The notes: generated by a model from the sequence alone, not told the origin. DNA of 29,809 nt from JAMXLO01 sp035569235 (GCA_035569235.1 DATMND010000514.1:1-29809), one strand, 5' to 3'; positions 1 to 9,330 are shown, numbered from the stretch's first letter. Made by a program: numbers and translations.

Positions 1-1
1 G

Positions 2-1135
2 CTGAAGATCGGCTTCGTCGGCGCGAAGGTGGCGGTGCAGCCGGAGGAGAGCCTGGCGCAGGGCGCGCCGATCGATTTTGTCGCGCGCAATGAGTTCGAC
101 TTCACGGTGAAGGAGATCGCCGAGGGGCGCGACTGGGCCTCGGTCGATGGCATCTCGTATCGCGACGGCACGGGCGGGATCGTGCACAATCAAGACCGCG
201 CGATCCTGGAAGATATGGATCAGCTGCCGTTCGTCACCGAGGTGTACAAGCGCGACCTGCAGATCGAGAATTACTTCATCGGCTACCTGCTGCATCCTTA
301 CGTATCGCTGTACACGGGGCGCGGCTGCAAGTCGCACTGCACCTTCTGCCTGTGGCCGCAAACCGTGGGCGGACATCGCTACCGGGTGCGCTCGCCCGGC
401 CATGTAGCGGAAGAAATCAAACTTGCGAAGTCGTATTTCCCGCAAGTTCGGGAGTACTTCTTCGACGATGACACGTTTACCGACAACCTGCCGCGCGCCG
501 AGGCGATCGCGCGTGAGCTCGGCAAGCTGGGCGTGACGTGGTCGTGCAATGCCAAGGCGAACGTGCCGCGCGATACGCTGAAGGTGCTGAAGGACAACGG
601 GTTGCGCCTGCTGCTGGTGGGTTACGAGAGCGGCAACCAGCAGATTCTCTACAACATCAAGAAGGGTATGCGGATCGAGGTGGCAAAACGCTTCACGCGC
701 GACTGCCACGAACTAGGGATCAAGATCCACGGCACGTTCATCCTGGGTTTGCCGGGCGAGACGCAGGCGACGATCGAGGAGACGATCCGGTTCGCGACCG
801 AGATCAACCCGCACACGATCCAGGTGTCACTGGCGGCGCCGTATCCGGGGACGTTCCTTTACAAGCAGGCGGTGGAGAACGGCTGGCTGGACGCCGAACA
901 CGCCGAACTGGTGGACGAGCACGGCGTGCAGATCGCGCCGCTGTCGTATGAGCACCTGTCGCACACCGAGATCTTCGACAACGTCGAGACGTTCTATCGG
1001 CGGTTCTATTTCCGCGCACCGAAGATCGCCTCGATCGTGGGCGAGATGGTGCGCAGTCCGCAAATGATGAAGCGCCGCCTGCGCGAGGGCGTGGAGTTCT
1101 TCCAGTTCCTGCGGGAACGGCACCGGGCGGCGTAG
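2..1135 (+). CDS. hpnJ: HpnJ, hopanoid-biosynthesis radical SAM protein (5' end outside window)
   Basis: The reading frame is open from base 2, so the N-terminus (probably a B12-binding domain) lies upstream of the window. The visible 377 codons hold a radical SAM core. The CxxxCxxC cluster motif that binds the 4Fe-4S cluster has its Cys codons at 326, 338 and 347. It is followed by a conserved FFDDDTFT stretch, a GYESGNQQ segment and an ILGLPGET motif typical of B12-type radical SAM enzymes. The overall sequence matches my recollection of HpnJ, which is linked to making the cyclitol ether side chain of bacteriohopanepolyols from ribosyl/aminotriol intermediates. The gene would normally sit in an hpn cluster further upstream, which cannot be seen here. 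The next gene starts 46 bases later and is unrelated. The family is secure; the exact HpnJ assignment is based on recognition. Confidence 0.85.
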   Translation: MKIGFVGAKVAVQPEESLAQGAPIDFVARNEFDFTVKEIAEGRDWASVDGISYRDGTGGIVHNQDRAILEDMDQLPFVTEVYKRDLQIENYFIGYLLHPYVSLYTGRGCKSHCTFCLWPQTVGGHRYRVRSPGHVAEEIKLAKSYFPQVREYFFDDDTFTDNLPRAEAIARELGKLGVTWSCNAKANVPRDTLKVLKDNGLRLLLVGYESGNQQILYNIKKGMRIEVAKRFTRDCHELGIKIHGTFILGLPGETQATIEETIRFATEINPHTIQVSLAAPYPGTFLYKQAVENGWLDAEHAELVDEHGVQIAPLSYEHLSHTEIFDNVETFYRRFYFRAPKIASIVGEMVRSPQMMKRRLREGVEFFQFLRERHRAA

Positions 1136-1181
1136 CGTCGCGAGGCTTGCAGCCGACCATGAGGGAGCGCATCGTCGTTTC

Positions 1182-1766
1182 GTGAGCAGCGCCCTGAAAT
1201 TGCCGTTGAGTCGCATGACCGTCGCCGAGTTCCTCGACTGGGATTCAGGCGACCTCAGCGGCGCGCGCTGGCAGTTGCGGGACGGCGAGCCGGAGATGAT
1301 GGCCCCGGCGTCCGATCCGCATGGTTCCATCCAGGCAGAACTCGTCTACCTGATTACCGCGCATCTGAGGGCCCGCGGGAGCCAGTGCCGGGTGGTCGTC
1401 GCGCCCGGCGTCATCCCCGCCCTGCGCTCCGATGAGATCTGCCTGGTTCCCGATCTCGGTGTCACCTGCGTACCGCCCTCGGGGGCGCGGCTGATGCACG
1501 AGCCTGTCGTCTTGATCGAGATTCTGTCGCCGACCAACGTGTCGAAGACACGGGCGAACGTGCGCGCCTACACAACGATCCCGACGGTTGCTGAAATCGT
1601 GGTCTTACGTTCGACATCGGTTGCTGCGGAGGTGTTGCGGCGACTGCCCGACGGCACCTGGCCGCAGCAGGCCGAGGACGTCCGCGGCGAGGCGGAACTG
1701 CGGCTCGACAGCATCGGCTTCGCCGCCCCGCTGCCGTCGGTGTATCGGACGACGGGACTGATTTAG
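1182..1766 (+). CDS. Uma2-family (DUF820) putative endonuclease-fold protein
   Basis: This 194-residue protein has the Uma2/DUF820 pattern, a PD-(D/E)XK nuclease-like fold. It starts with a 'MTVAEFLDW' type N-terminus, then a 'WQLRDGEPEMMAPAS' strand region. A VPDLGV motif supplies the Asp, and VLIEILSPTN supplies the Glu, followed by a Lys in SKTRAN. The start is GTG at 1182; an in-frame ATG in the eleventh to twelfth codons is a less likely alternative. Uma2 proteins are abundant and of unknown biological role, and nuclease activity is mostly inferred from the fold. The gene stands alone between hpnJ and a solute-binding protein, with no clear operon partner. Confidence 0.8.
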   Translation: MSSALKLPLSRMTVAEFLDWDSGDLSGARWQLRDGEPEMMAPASDPHGSIQAELVYLITAHLRARGSQCRVVVAPGVIPALRSDEICLVPDLGVTCVPPSGARLMHEPVVLIEILSPTNVSKTRANVRAYTTIPTVAEIVVLRSTSVAAEVLRRLPDGTWPQQAEDVRGEAELRLDSIGFAAPLPSVYRTTGLI

Positions 1767-1820
1767 TACTCCGCATAACCGTGACGCCTATACCAAGAAA
1801 AATCGTCCAGGGAGGAGGCT

Positions 1821-3410
1821 ATGCGCCCAGCCCCAAGGCACAGCGGGGGAACGGCTTCCGTCGGCAATGATCTGCCCCTGACCCGAAGATCCCTGCTCGC
1901 ACTGACCGCACTTGGCGTCACCGCCGGCGCGGCTTCCGCGGCTGTTGCCGCGCCGCAGGGGCAGTTGACCTACGGCGTGCACGTTTCCCTCGCCCCCGCA
2001 TGGTTCGACCCTGCAGAGACCACGGGGATCATCACGCCTTTCATGATCCTCTATGCGCTGCACGACGGTTTGGTGAAGGCGATGCCGGGCCAGCTTCAGG
2101 CGCCGAGCCTGGCAGAGTCCTGGTCGGCGACGGAGGACGGCCTCACTTATGATTTCAACCTGCGCAAAGACGCGATCTTCCACAACGGCGAGCCCGTCAC
2201 ATCCGGTGACGTGCGGTTCTCCTTCGAACGTTATCACGGGTCTAGTCAGAGCCTGCTGAAGCAGCGCGTGGATGCCATCGAGACACCCGATGCACAGCAC
2301 GTGCGCTTCCGGCTGAAGCAGCCGTGGCCGGATTTTCTCACGTTCTATGCGGGCGCCACGGGTGCGGCCTGGATCGTGCCGCGGAAATACGTGACGCAGG
2401 TCGGCGACGACGGGTTCAAGAAGGCACCCATCGGGGCCGGGCCCTATCGGTACGTGTCGTTCGTGCCCGGCGTCGAACTGGTGCTGGAAGCATTCGAACC
2501 TTACTGGCGCAATACGCCGCGCGTCAAACGACTGGTGCTGAAGGTGATCCCCGACGAATCCACGCGTCTGGCAGCGCTGAAGCGCGGCGAGATCGACATC
2601 GCGTATTCGATCCGCGGCGAACTTGCCGGCGAATTGCTGCACACGCCGGGCCTGAGCCTCAAGCCGGTGGTGGTACAGGGCACCTTCTGTGTGTATTTCG
2701 TGGATCAATGGGATCCGAAATCGCCCTGGCACGATCAGCGCGTGCGTCAAGCCGCCGGTCTTGCCATCGACCGCAAGACCATCAACGAGGCGCTGACCAT
2801 GGGGTACTCCCATGTCACCGGCAGTGCCATCTTCCCCGATACGTTCGAGTTCTACTGGCAGCCACCGGAGCCGGTGTACGATCCGGTGCAGGCAAAGCAG
2901 TTGCTGGCCGCGGCGGGCTTTCCCAATGGCTTCGATGCCGGCTTCTACAATTGCGATTCCTCCTACGCCAATATCGCCGAGGCGGTGGTCAACAACCTGG
3001 GCGAAGTCGGTATCCGCACCAAGCTGCGTCCGATCGAGCGCGCCGGCTTCCTCAAGGGATTTGGCGAGAAGGCGTACAAGAACCTCATACAGGCCGGCCC
3101 CGGCGCGTTCGGCAATGCCGCGACCCGGCTGGAGAGTTTGGTGGTGCAGGGCGGCACGTTTGCCTATGGCAGCTACTCGGACATCGATGCACTGTTCCTG
3201 GAGCAGGCGGTGGAACTGGACCACGCACGGCGCGAGGCGATGCTGCATAAGCTGCAGCAGATGGTGCACGAGCGCTCGATTTATGCGCCGATCTGGCAGC
3301 TTGCCTTCATCAACGGTGTGGGGCCGCGTGTGGCCGAATCGAGCTTCGGACGGATTCCGGGTTTTCCCTACACCGCGCCGTACGATGAGCTTGCTCTGAA
3401 GGGAGCTTAA
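1821..3410 (+). CDS. ABC transporter solute-binding protein, family 5 (peptide/nickel type), Tat-exported
   Basis: This 529-residue protein has the SBP_bac_5 architecture (DppA/OppA/NikA type). The family signature lies around residues 95-140 ('LAESW...DGLTYDFNLRKD...FHNGEPV...DVRFSFER'), and the later 'VRQAAGLAIDRK' helix is typical. The N-terminus carries a twin-arginine signal: TRRSLLALTALG followed by an Ala-rich h-region and a probable AAPQG cleavage area. This suggests folded export to the periplasm. A strong GGAGG lies 5-9 bases before the ATG. It would capture oligopeptides or another hydrophilic ligand. Unusually, no permease or ATPase genes follow; an R-M gene comes next, so it is an orphan binding protein or uses transporter subunits encoded elsewhere. 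The ligand cannot be told from sequence. Confidence 0.88.
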   Translation: MRPAPRHSGGTASVGNDLPLTRRSLLALTALGVTAGAASAAVAAPQGQLTYGVHVSLAPAWFDPAETTGIITPFMILYALHDGLVKAMPGQLQAPSLAESWSATEDGLTYDFNLRKDAIFHNGEPVTSGDVRFSFERYHGSSQSLLKQRVDAIETPDAQHVRFRLKQPWPDFLTFYAGATGAAWIVPRKYVTQVGDDGFKKAPIGAGPYRYVSFVPGVELVLEAFEPYWRNTPRVKRLVLKVIPDESTRLAALKRGEIDIAYSIRGELAGELLHTPGLSLKPVVVQGTFCVYFVDQWDPKSPWHDQRVRQAAGLAIDRKTINEALTMGYSHVTGSAIFPDTFEFYWQPPEPVYDPVQAKQLLAAAGFPNGFDAGFYNCDSSYANIAEAVVNNLGEVGIRTKLRPIERAGFLKGFGEKAYKNLIQAGPGAFGNAATRLESLVVQGGTFAYGSYSDIDALFLEQAVELDHARREAMLHKLQQMVHERSIYAPIWQLAFINGVGPRVAESSFGRIPGFPYTAPYDELALKGA

Positions 3411-3459
3411 GATTCCGCTGCGAAATAGGTGCTCCGAGTGGAGCAATGGTCGCACCACC

Positions 3460-3550
3460 ATCGTCATGGCCGGTGAAGACCGGCCATCCACGTCTTCTCT
3501 TGGTGCTGGCGACGAAGACGTGGATAGCGGGCCTTCGCCGCCATGACGAT
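3460..3550. repeat. Nested inverted-repeat element (dispersed-repeat-like)
   Basis: The gap between the solute-binding protein and the R-M gene (3411-3624) holds three nested or adjacent perfect inverted repeats. An outer 11-bp pair spans 3460-3470 and 3540-3550. An inner 12-bp pair spans 3486-3497 and 3514-3525. A 7-bp hairpin lies at 3468-3474/3479-3485. The outer 'CGTCATGG' end resembles the hairpin at 20165-20192, so this is likely a member of a dispersed intergenic repeat family. It could also act as a transcription terminator or mRNA stabiliser. Confidence 0.65.
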
Positions 3551-3624
3551 GACGTAGAGTGCTGACGCCACATCTTCCGGAAGCACTTTTCCGAGTCCGC
3601 CTCGGCATGCTCTAACCTGCATCC

Positions 3625-6555
3625 ATGACTCCGGCGGAATTCATCGCGAAATGGCAGGCCAGCACGCGCAACGAGCGCTCCGCTTGCCAGGAGCATTTCA
3701 TCGACCTGTGCCACGTGCTGGACGAACCAACACCCAACTCGGACCCCACCGGCGAGGACTACGCCTTCGAAAAGGGCGCAACCAAATTCACCGGCGAGGA
3801 CGGCTGGGCCGATGTCTGGCGGCGCAACCGCTTCGCCTGGGAGTACAAGAAGAAGCGCGGCGACCTGAACGCCGCGTATCGCCAGTTGCTGTTGTATGGC
3901 GGGCCGCTCGGCAACCCGCCGCTGCTGGTGGTGTCCGACATCGCGCGCATCGTGATCCGCACAAACTTCACCAACGCGGTCACCGAGACGCACGAGATCG
4001 CGCTCGACGAACTGGCCAATCCGCTGCGGCTGCGGCTGCTGAAGCACGTATTCTCGGACCCCGAACAGTTGCGTCCGGCGCGGACGCGACAGGCGCTGAC
4101 CGAGCAGGCAGCGGCGGAGTTTGCCGAACTCGCGCGCCGGCTGCGTGTGCGGGGAAACGATCCGCAGGCGGTGGCTCATTTCGTCAACCGCCTGGTGTTC
4201 TGCATGTTCGCCGACGACGTGGGCCTGCTGCCGGAGGGGCTGTTCCAGCAGATGCTCGCGCTGGCGAAGCGGCGGCCCGCGCGCTCGGCGGAATATGCGG
4301 GGAAATTGTTCGGCGCGATGGCGAAGAGCGGCGGCGAAGTGGGCTTCATCGCGGTGCCCTGGTTCGACGGCGGGTTGTTTGATGATGCAACGGCGTTGCC
4401 GCTGGAGGTGGCGGATATCGACCTGCTGATCAGTGCCGCGAAGCTGGACTGGGCGGAGATCGATCCATCGATCCTCGGCACGCTGTTCGAGCGCGGGCTC
4501 GATCCCGACAAGCGCAGTCAGTTGGGCGCGCATTACACCGACCGGGCGAAGATCGAGATGCTGATCGACCCGGTGATCCGTCGCCCGTTGCAGGCGGAAT
4601 GGGATGCGGTGAGGGAAAAGATCGAGGTGGCGCTGGCGCAACCGGCAGCGCGCGGCCGGCGTGCGCGCAATGGCAGTGACACGCCGCAGGCGTTGTATCA
4701 TGGCTTCCTGGAACGGCTGCGGCGGTTCCGCGTGCTGGACCCGGCGTGCGGGTCGGGTAATTTTCTGTATCTCAGCCTCCAGGCGTTGAAGGATCTGGAG
4801 CACCAGGCGAGCGTTGAGGCCGAGGCGCTGGGATTGCAGCGCGAGTTTCCGCAGGTGGGGCCGGAGACGATGCTGGGCATCGAGATTAACCAGTACGCCG
4901 CGGAACTGGCGCGTGTGTCGGTGTGGATCGGGCATATCCAGTGGACGCGCAAGCACGGCTTCGCCGCGCCATCCGACCCGGTGCTGCAGCCTCTCGAAAC
5001 GATCGAATGCCGCGATGCGGTGCTGACCAAGGATGGGACGGTGCCGGAGTGGCCGCCGGCGGACGTAGTGGTTGGGAATCCGCCGTTTCTTGGCGGCAAA
5101 CTGATGCGGCGTGTGATGGGCGACAAATACTGCAATGCGCTGTTCGCAGCATTTGCCGAACGGGTGCCGGCCGAGGCTGATCTGGTGTGTTATTGGTTCG
5201 AACTCGCGCGCGAGCAGCTCGCAAATGAAAAGATCAAGGATGCCGGCCTCGTTGCCACGAACAGCATTCGCGGTGGTGCGAACCGTGAGGTTCTGAACCG
5301 GATCCGTCAGACCAGTGTAATCCACGATGCCTGGAGCGACGAGGCGTGGACAGTGGACGGCGCCGCCGTTCGCGTATCGCTTGTCTGCTTTGCCGAACCT
5401 GCCCACGCGACCCCAGCGTTGCTGAATGGGCATCCGGTCGGCGAGATATTCGGCGACCTGACTGGCCGGAATGGCGTTGACCTGACATTGGCAGCCAGTT
5501 TGGCAGAGAATCGTGGCGTTGCCTTTATGGGTGATACCAAAGGGGGTGCGTTCGATGTACCCGGTGAGCTTGCGCGCAAATGGTTGGAGATGCCGATCAA
5601 TGCCAATGGCCGCGCCAATTCGGACGTCTTGCGACCATGGGCCAACGGCATGGATGTCGTGCGCCGGCCCTCGGATAGCTGGATTGTCGATTTCGGCTGG
5701 AAAATGAGCGAAGCCGATGCCGCCTACTATGCGTCTCCGTTCGCTCATGTGCTCGCCAGCGTGCGACCGGTCCGGAGCAAGAACAACAGGGAGACCTATC
5801 GGCGATTTTGGTGGCGGCACGTAGAACCGCGACCCGGGATGGTCGCGAACCTCGCCCGGCTGACACGTTTCATCGTGACCCCGACTGTGGCCAAGCACCG
5901 GCTGTTCGATTGGATGCGACATCCAACACTCCCCGATCACCAATTGATCGCAATCGCACGCGATGACGACGCAGGTCTTGGTATCCTGCATAGTCGCTTT
6001 CACGAACTGTGGGCCCTGCGTTTGGGAACCTGGCTCGGCGTTGGTAACGATCCGCGGTACACTCCATCGACAACGTTCGAAACCTTCCCGTTCCCCACCG
6101 GCCTCACCCCCAACCTCCCCGCCACGTCCTACGCCGACAACCCACATGCCCACGCCATCGCGGCCGCCGCACGTGATCTGGTGGAGAAGCGCGACCTCTG
6201 GGTCAACCCGCCCGACCTGGTCGAACGCGTCCCCGAAGTCGTGCCCGGCTTCCCCGACCGCATCATCCCCCGCAATCCCAAGGCCGCTGCCATCCTGAAG
6301 ACCCGCACCCTAACGAATCTCTACAACATGCGCGGCACGCCCGAGGGCACTTGGCTCGACAACCTGCACCGCGCGCTCGATGAGGCCGTCGCCGCCGCCT
6401 ATGGCTGGCCGGCCGACCTGTCGGACGACGAAATACTAAGCCGACTATTGGACCTGAACCGCGCCCGCGCGGCTGCGGCAGGTGGCCGGGGCGCTCGTGG
6501 TAGCCAGGACGGGCAGGCACCTCTCCGCGTTGACCCTTCCCGCCCGGCAGCGTAA
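3625..6555 (+). CDS. MmeI-like type IIL restriction-modification enzyme (nuclease + adenine methyltransferase + specificity in one chain)
   Basis: The protein has 976 residues, close to MmeI-family length. Near the N-terminus is the PD-(D/E)XK nuclease signature D63-X9-E73-Y-K75, the same spacing I recall for MmeI. A helical connector follows. The methyltransferase has the SAM-binding motif DPACGSGNF from D372 and the catalytic NPPF motif from N485, which marks N6-adenine (or N4-cytosine) amino-methylation. The C-terminal half holds a target-recognition region with 'LRPWANGMD', paired Trp near 'RFWWRHVEPRP' and 'TTFETFPFP', all typical of the family. Such enzymes cut at a fixed distance from an asymmetric site and protect by hemimethylation, so no separate methylase or S subunit is needed, and none is present. 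The frame is intact. Base use shifts in the recognition part (about 5215-6080), suggesting a swapped domain. Confidence 0.9.
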   Translation: MTPAEFIAKWQASTRNERSACQEHFIDLCHVLDEPTPNSDPTGEDYAFEKGATKFTGEDGWADVWRRNRFAWEYKKKRGDLNAAYRQLLLYGGPLGNPPLLVVSDIARIVIRTNFTNAVTETHEIALDELANPLRLRLLKHVFSDPEQLRPARTRQALTEQAAAEFAELARRLRVRGNDPQAVAHFVNRLVFCMFADDVGLLPEGLFQQMLALAKRRPARSAEYAGKLFGAMAKSGGEVGFIAVPWFDGGLFDDATALPLEVADIDLLISAAKLDWAEIDPSILGTLFERGLDPDKRSQLGAHYTDRAKIEMLIDPVIRRPLQAEWDAVREKIEVALAQPAARGRRARNGSDTPQALYHGFLERLRRFRVLDPACGSGNFLYLSLQALKDLEHQASVEAEALGLQREFPQVGPETMLGIEINQYAAELARVSVWIGHIQWTRKHGFAAPSDPVLQPLETIECRDAVLTKDGTVPEWPPADVVVGNPPFLGGKLMRRVMGDKYCNALFAAFAERVPAEADLVCYWFELAREQLANEKIKDAGLVATNSIRGGANREVLNRIRQTSVIHDAWSDEAWTVDGAAVRVSLVCFAEPAHATPALLNGHPVGEIFGDLTGRNGVDLTLAASLAENRGVAFMGDTKGGAFDVPGELARKWLEMPINANGRANSDVLRPWANGMDVVRRPSDSWIVDFGWKMSEADAAYYASPFAHVLASVRPVRSKNNRETYRRFWWRHVEPRPGMVANLARLTRFIVTPTVAKHRLFDWMRHPTLPDHQLIAIARDDDAGLGILHSRFHELWALRLGTWLGVGNDPRYTPSTTFETFPFPTGLTPNLPATSYADNPHAHAIAAAARDLVEKRDLWVNPPDLVERVPEVVPGFPDRIIPRNPKAAAILKTRTLTNLYNMRGTPEGTWLDNLHRALDEAVAAAYGWPADLSDDEILSRLLDLNRARAAAAGGRGARGSQDGQAPLRVDPSRPAA

Positions 6556-6609
6556 GCAAACGCAACGGCTCGGCGTCCAGTCGGGCGGCCGACAGGATGG
6601 AGCGATCCA

Positions 6610-7041
6610 TTGAGAGACGTACGCGACGCGCTGATGGTGGCGCGCAATACTGACGGCAAGCTGATCCGCCGCCCGCTCTCCCCCCATCTTCAGGTCTATC
6701 GCTGGCCGATCAGCATGGGGATGTCGATCCTGCACCGGGTAACCGGCGTGGGGCTGGGCCTCGGCACCCTGCTGCTCACCTGGTGGCTGGTCGCCGCGGC
6801 ACTTTCCGATGACGCCTTCGCCGGCGTGCAATGGTTCCTGGCCACCCCGGTCGGCATGCTGGTGCTGTTCGGCTGGACGCTGGCGCTGGCCTTCCACTTC
6901 TTCTCCGGCATCCGCCATCTGGTCTGGGATTCCGGTCACGGCTTCGACCAGCCCTGGTACGACCGCTCCGCCTGGGCCGTGCTGATCGCGACCGTGGTGG
7001 CGACAATGCTGCTGTGGATCGTCGGCCTGGCGGTGTGGTGA
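6610..7041 (+). CDS. sdhC: Succinate dehydrogenase cytochrome b556 subunit
   Basis: This 143-residue membrane subunit of complex II has the SdhC signatures. 'RPLSPHLQVYRW' is followed by a 'SILHRVTG' motif that helps form the quinone/haem site, and 'HFFSGIRHLVWDSGHG' carries the probable haem-ligand His. Three hydrophobic helices are visible. I chose the TTG start at 6610 because a GGAG lies 7 bases upstream (6599-6602). The in-frame ATG at 6634 has no comparable ribosome site. It anchors SdhA/SdhB to the inner membrane and passes electrons to ubiquinone. It is the first gene of sdhCDA, and sdhD begins 8 bases after its stop. Confidence 0.93.
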   Translation: MRDVRDALMVARNTDGKLIRRPLSPHLQVYRWPISMGMSILHRVTGVGLGLGTLLLTWWLVAAALSDDAFAGVQWFLATPVGMLVLFGWTLALAFHFFSGIRHLVWDSGHGFDQPWYDRSAWAVLIATVVATMLLWIVGLAVW

Positions 7042-7049
7042 GGCGCGAC

Positions 7050-7454
7050 ATGGCTGGCATATCCAAAACGCCGCAGGTCGATATCATGCGCTCGCCGCTC
7101 GGGCGTGCGCGCGGCCTTGGTTCGGCGAGGGCCGGCGCCGCGCATTGGTGGGCGCAGCGCCTGACCGCGATCGCGCTGGTGCCGCTGACCCTGTGGTTCC
7201 TCTGCGGCATGGTCCGCATGATCGGGGCCACGCGCGACGACGTCGTTTTCTGGATGGCTGGTCCGCTGCCGATCGTGTTGATGATCGTGCTGGTGATCGC
7301 CACGTTCCACCACCTGCAGCTCGGGCTCCAGGTGGTCATCGAGGATTACGTGCACAACGACGCGCTGCGGGTCGGTTCGATCCTGCTGATCAAGGCTGTC
7401 GCCGTGCTGCTGGCGCTGTCCTGCATCATCTCGGTGCTGAAACTGGGCCTGTAG
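7050..7454 (+). CDS. sdhD: Succinate dehydrogenase hydrophobic membrane anchor subunit
   Basis: This 134-residue protein has three transmembrane helices and matches SdhD. The N-terminal 'SPLGRARGLGSA' is followed by 'HWWAQRLTAIAL', and the middle helix ends in HHLQLGLQVVIEDYVH, a hallmark of the family that includes haem/quinone-site residues. The ATG at 7050 was taken because it gives the canonical N-terminus directly after sdhC. A longer open frame upstream overlaps sdhC and is a shadow. With SdhC it forms the membrane anchor of complex II. Confidence 0.93.
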   Translation: MAGISKTPQVDIMRSPLGRARGLGSARAGAAHWWAQRLTAIALVPLTLWFLCGMVRMIGATRDDVVFWMAGPLPIVLMIVLVIATFHHLQLGLQVVIEDYVHNDALRVGSILLIKAVAVLLALSCIISVLKLGL

Positions 7455-7479
7455 CGGATTTCGGACGGGAAAGGGCTCC

Positions 7480-9291
7480 ATGAACGCGATCACGCTGCCG
7501 TCATCACGCGCCTACAACATTGTTGACCACACCTACGACGTGGTGGTGGTAGGCGCGGGCGGGTCAGGTCTCCGCGCCACGTTCGGCATGGGCGCGGCCG
7601 GCCTGAAGACGGCCTGCATCACCAAGGTTTTTCCGACCCGCAGCCACACCGTGGCGGCGCAAGGGGGCGTGGCGGCCTCGCTCGGCAACATGGATGCCGA
7701 CGATTGGCGCTGGCACATGTACGACACCGTGAAAGGGTCGGACTGGCTCGGCGACCAGGACGCCATCGAATACATGTGCCGCGAGGCGGTGCAGGCGGTC
7801 TACGAGCTGGAGCATTTTGGCGTGCCGTTCAGCCGCACCGAGGAGGGCAAGGTCTATCAGCGCCCGTTCGGTGGCCACATGAAGGACTACGGCAAGGAGC
7901 CCGCGCGCCGCGCCTGCGCCGCCGCCGACCGGACCGGCCACGCCATCCTTCACACGCTGTACCAGCAGAGCCTCAAGCACGACGTGGAGTTCTACAACGA
8001 GTATTTCGCACTCGACCTGATCATGGACGACGAAGGCGTATGCCGCGGCGTCACCGCGTGGTGCCTGGAGGACGGCAGCATCCATCGGTTCCGCGCGCAG
8101 CTCGTGGTGTTGGCCACCGGCGGCTATGGGCGCACGTTCCTTTCCTGCACGTCGGCGCATATCTGCACCGGCGACGGTAACGGCATGGTGCTGCGCGCCG
8201 GCCTGCCGTGCCAGGACATGGAGTTCGTGCAGTTCCATCCAACCGGCATCTTCCCGGCCGGCTGCCTGATCACCGAAGGCGCGCGCGGCGAGGGCGGCTA
8301 CCTGACCAATTCGGAGGGCGAGCGCTTCATGGAGCGCTATGCGCCGACCGCGAAGGACCTGGCGTCGCGCGACGTGGTGTCCCGCTCGATGACGATCGAG
8401 ATCAACGAGGGACGCGGCTGTGGGCCGAACAAGGAGTACATCATGCTGCATCTCGAGCATCTCGGTGCCGACCTGCTGCATGAGCGCCTGCCGGGAATTT
8501 CGGAAACGTCGAAGATCTTCGCCGGCGTGGACGTGACGAAGGAGCCGATCCCGGTGCTGCCGACCGTGCACTACAACATGGGCGGCGTGCCGACCAATCA
8601 TCATGGCGAGGTCCTGCGGCCAACCCGGGAGAATCCGGATGCGGTCGCGCCGGGGCTGATGGCGGTGGGCGAGGGTGCGTGCGTGTCGGTGCATGGCGCC
8701 AACCGCCTGGGGTGCAACTCGCTGCTGGATATCGTGGTGTTCGGCCGGGCCGCGGCGGTGCGTGCGGCTGAACTGATCAGGCCGGATGCCAGCCAGGCGC
8801 CGCTGCCGCCAAAGTCGGGAGAGTATTCGCTGGATCGCTTCGACCGTGCGCGCCACGCCAAGGGCGGCACGCGCGTTGCCGACCTGCGGGTGGACATGCA
8901 GCGCACGATGCAGACCCACGCCGCTGTGTTCCGCAACAGCACGACGCTCGCCGAGGGCGTGGCGGCGATGCAGCGCGTCTGGGGAGGATTGTCGGACATG
9001 TCGGTGTCCGACCGCAGCCTGATCTGGAACAGCGACCTGATGGAGGCGCTGGAGCTGCAGAACCTGATGGGCAATGCGATGACCACCATGGTCGGCGCCG
9101 AGGCGCGGCATGAGAGCCGTGGGGCACATGCTCACGACGACTATCCCGAGCGCGACGACGTGAACTGGATGAAGCACACGCTGTCTTGGTGCGACGACGA
9201 TGGAACGGTGCAGTTGGCCTATCGGCCGGTGAAGCTGCAGACGCTGACCAACGAAGTGTCTTCATTCCCGCCGAGGCCGCGGGTGTATTGA
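7480..9291 (+). CDS. sdhA: Succinate dehydrogenase flavoprotein subunit
   Basis: This 603-residue protein is a full-length SdhA. It has an N-terminal FAD-binding VVVGAGGSGLRA glycine motif, and SHTVAAQGG containing the His that covalently binds FAD. The dicarboxylate-site region is 'EFVQFHPTGI' and 'EGARGEGGYL'. 'VHGANRLGCNSLLD' and the C-terminal 'RHESRGAHAHDDYPERDD' are also present. It oxidises succinate to fumarate in the TCA cycle and passes electrons to SdhB. The ATG has an AAGGG 6 bases before it, and the gap after sdhD is 25 bases, so sdhCDA is one operon. Unusually, sdhB does not follow directly; the next 1 kb is repeat and cassette DNA. Confidence 0.97.
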   Translation: MNAITLPSSRAYNIVDHTYDVVVVGAGGSGLRATFGMGAAGLKTACITKVFPTRSHTVAAQGGVAASLGNMDADDWRWHMYDTVKGSDWLGDQDAIEYMCREAVQAVYELEHFGVPFSRTEEGKVYQRPFGGHMKDYGKEPARRACAAADRTGHAILHTLYQQSLKHDVEFYNEYFALDLIMDDEGVCRGVTAWCLEDGSIHRFRAQLVVLATGGYGRTFLSCTSAHICTGDGNGMVLRAGLPCQDMEFVQFHPTGIFPAGCLITEGARGEGGYLTNSEGERFMERYAPTAKDLASRDVVSRSMTIEINEGRGCGPNKEYIMLHLEHLGADLLHERLPGISETSKIFAGVDVTKEPIPVLPTVHYNMGGVPTNHHGEVLRPTRENPDAVAPGLMAVGEGACVSVHGANRLGCNSLLDIVVFGRAAAVRAAELIRPDASQAPLPPKSGEYSLDRFDRARHAKGGTRVADLRVDMQRTMQTHAAVFRNSTTLAEGVAAMQRVWGGLSDMSVSDRSLIWNSDLMEALELQNLMGNAMTTMVGAEARHESRGAHAHDDYPERDDVNWMKHTLSWCDDDGTVQLAYRPVKLQTLTNEVSSFPPRPRVY

Positions 9292-9330
9292 GAACTACTG
9301 CCGTGACGAGATGCGGTTGCAGATGCGACC

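Noticed and set aside
3310..6153. 947-codon minus-strand frame
   Set aside because: It is the mirror of the MmeI-like gene in high-GC DNA; no protein motif is visible.
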